A stretch of DNA of 64,000 bases from Pseudomonas fulva NBRC 16637 = DSM 17717. GTDB taxonomy: Bacteria > Pseudomonadota > Gammaproteobacteria > Pseudomonadales > Pseudomonadaceae. Position numbers and translations under genes: made by a program. The stretch covers positions 124,001 through 188,000 of the forward strand of contig NZ_BBIQ01000007.1 of NCBI RefSeq assembly GCF_000730565.1, read 5' to 3'. Below the pieces are notes generated by a model. That model ran no database searches and was not told the origin of the DNA. It was given only the letters and a program-made list of their open reading frames with translations. Positions 62,919 to 64,000 of this stretch are shown piece after piece (position 1 is the first letter of the stretch; every line of letters starts with the position of its first letter).

Positions 62919-64000
62919 TCAGATCCACTCGAATAAAGCGGTCAATCCAGCCCCGCACAGCGCCCCGGCCAACAGGGCCGGCAGCACTACAAGCTCGCGC
63001 TTGAGGCTGAACATTCCCAATTTGCTGTTCACGTAAACGATCAACACCAGTGTGGGCAGCGTGTGCAGGGCAACGCCCCAGATCGCCCAGTCCACCCCAC
63101 CGAAATACAGCAGTACCGGCAGTAACCCCCACAACGAGACCAGGCGAATGATGTTGTCCATGGCCTGGTACTTGGTCAGCCCCAAGGCGATCCAGACCTG
63201 ATGGGCCAATGTATAGCGCAATGTAAGGAATGACAGCGAGAGAATTGCGAGCATCGGCCCTGCTTCACGGTACCGCTCGTCGTACATCCAGCCAATGAGC
63301 AGCGGGCTGGCGGTCAGAAACCCTCCGCAGATGAACAGCACCAGCAGGTCCACCAATAGCCGAAAACGGTGATACAGGGCTACCAGACGCTCGCGATCAT
63401 CAGCACGAGCCGCTTCGCTGAACGCCGGCAGCGCAACGGCGCCGACCACCTTCATGATGGCCATCTGCACTGCCCCCAGAATCAGCACGGCGATGGAGTA
63501 CACGCCCAGCTGCGCCGCCGTCATGCTGGCACCGAACCAGATGCGGTCGCCATACATGGCCAGGACCCCGACCATCGAAGACAGCAGGATCCAGCGCCCG
63601 AACACGATCAGCTCGTTCAGGGCGGCGCGGTCCCAGTGCAGACGATTGCCAGGGCCCTCCAGCGCAGTGTGGCCCAGTACCGTCCAGGCCAGGGCAGACA
63701 CCAGGCCAGCGCTGACCAGCGCCCAGATGGAATGGGTCAGGTAGCCCACCACGAGCATCACCAGCAGGCCCGCGACTTGCGACGCCAGGTCGACCAGCAC
63801 CACGCGCTTTTGTTGGAAGGTTCGCACTGCCACGTCTATCTTGGTGGACTGAAAACCCCAGATCACGGCAGACAGGCCGGTGATGGCCAGTACCGCCGGC
63901 AAAACCGGGGCCGCGTAGGTCGCGTCCGCAGGCCACAGCTCAGCCACCTGCGCCAGCCACGCGCCCAGGGCCAGCAGCAAGGTCAAGGCGAACAGGATGA
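62919..64000 (-). CDS. Wzx-type polysaccharide flippase (5' end outside window)
   Basis: At least 360 residues of a polytopic membrane protein, open through the right edge of the window. An internal TTG near 63986 is not a credible start. Alternating hydrophobic helices and short charged loops (AVIWGFQSTKIDVAVRTFQQKRVVLVDLASQ, GRWILLSSMVGVLAMYGDRIWFGASM, LPAFSEAARADDRERLVALYHRF) match the Wzx/MATE-like polysaccharide export family, which flips lipid-linked repeat units across the inner membrane. Upstream genes of the cluster (polymerase, co-polymerase, export porin) are expected to the right. It is followed after 40 bp by the Tat protein gene. Confidence 0.88.
   Translation of the reverse strand, partial: ILFALTLLLALGAWLAQVAELWPADATYAAPVLPAVLAITGLSAVIWGFQSTKIDVAVRTFQQKRVVLVDLASQVAGLLVMLVVGYLTHSIWALVSAGLVSALAWTVLGHTALEGPGNRLHWDRAALNELIVFGRWILLSSMVGVLAMYGDRIWFGASMTAAQLGVYSIAVLILGAVQMAIMKVVGAVALPAFSEAARADDRERLVALYHRFRLLVDLLVLFICGGFLTASPLLIGWMYDERYREAGPMLAILSLSFLTLRYTLAHQVWIALGLTKYQAMDNIIRLVSLWGLLPVLLYFGGVDWAIWGVALHTLPTLVLIVYVNSKLGMFSLKRELVVLPALLAGALCGAGLTALFEWI

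Overview
The window looks like a chromosomal segment of a Pseudomonas of the P. putida group. The base composition is GC-rich throughout. The genes fit this host: a putisolvin-type lipopeptide synthetase with its LuxR regulator, a pseudomonad polyamine-catabolism region (PtrR/Sad, gamma-glutamylputrescine enzymes), and an exopolysaccharide cluster that I recall as resembling the Pea locus of P. putida KT2440. Species-level assignment is inference.

Region 1 (1-34960): a cyclic lipopeptide locus. Three collinear NRPS genes on the minus strand (psoA 2 modules, psoB 7 modules, psoC at least 2 modules and cut by the left edge) face a divergent LuxR-type gene (psoR). Reading the ten A-domain specificity codes by eye gives Leu-Glu-Leu-Leu-Gln-Ser-Val-Leu-Ser-Leu, then at least one unread position. 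This matches the known order of putisolvin (a 12-mer), not entolysin or xantholysin. PsoA begins with a starter C domain for fatty-acylation. All later C domains up to module 10 are of the dual condensation/epimerisation lineage, and module 11 has an ordinary LCL domain. The thioesterases and the MacAB-type exporter expected downstream lie outside the window. The psoA/psoR intergenic region holds a TGTAGG-N6-CCTACA dyad, similar in layout to a GacA box, and a weak lux-box-like element.

Region 2 (35021-37804): a Fur-box-preceded TonB-dependent siderophore receptor, convergent across a perfect hairpin with a PagL-type lipid A deacylase.

Region 3 (38171-47647): polyamine/GABA catabolism. A LysR regulator (ptrR) is divergent from a succinate-semialdehyde dehydrogenase (sad). 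After an unrelated SF1-helicase-like gene comes an AraC regulator divergent from gamma-glutamylputrescine synthetase, a periplasmic polyamine-binding protein and an FAD oxidase of the PuuB type. Together these can take putrescine through gamma-glutamyl intermediates towards GABA, and succinate semialdehyde to succinate.

Region 4 (47768-52176): a membrane O-acyltransferase fused to an SGNH domain, and an iron-sulfur L-serine dehydratase divergent from a LysR-type regulator.

Region 5 (52215-64000): a tightly packed minus-strand exopolysaccharide operon running from a Wzx-type flippase (cut by the right edge) through a 70-residue Tat-signal protein, a GMC oxidoreductase, two hexapeptide acyltransferases, four GT2/GT4 glycosyltransferases, a DUF535 protein and a WecB/TagA glycosyltransferase to an undecaprenyl-phosphate sugar phosphotransferase. 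The lipopeptide and the polysaccharide are both surface and biofilm determinants. No tRNA, rRNA, insertion sequence, integrase or CRISPR array was seen.
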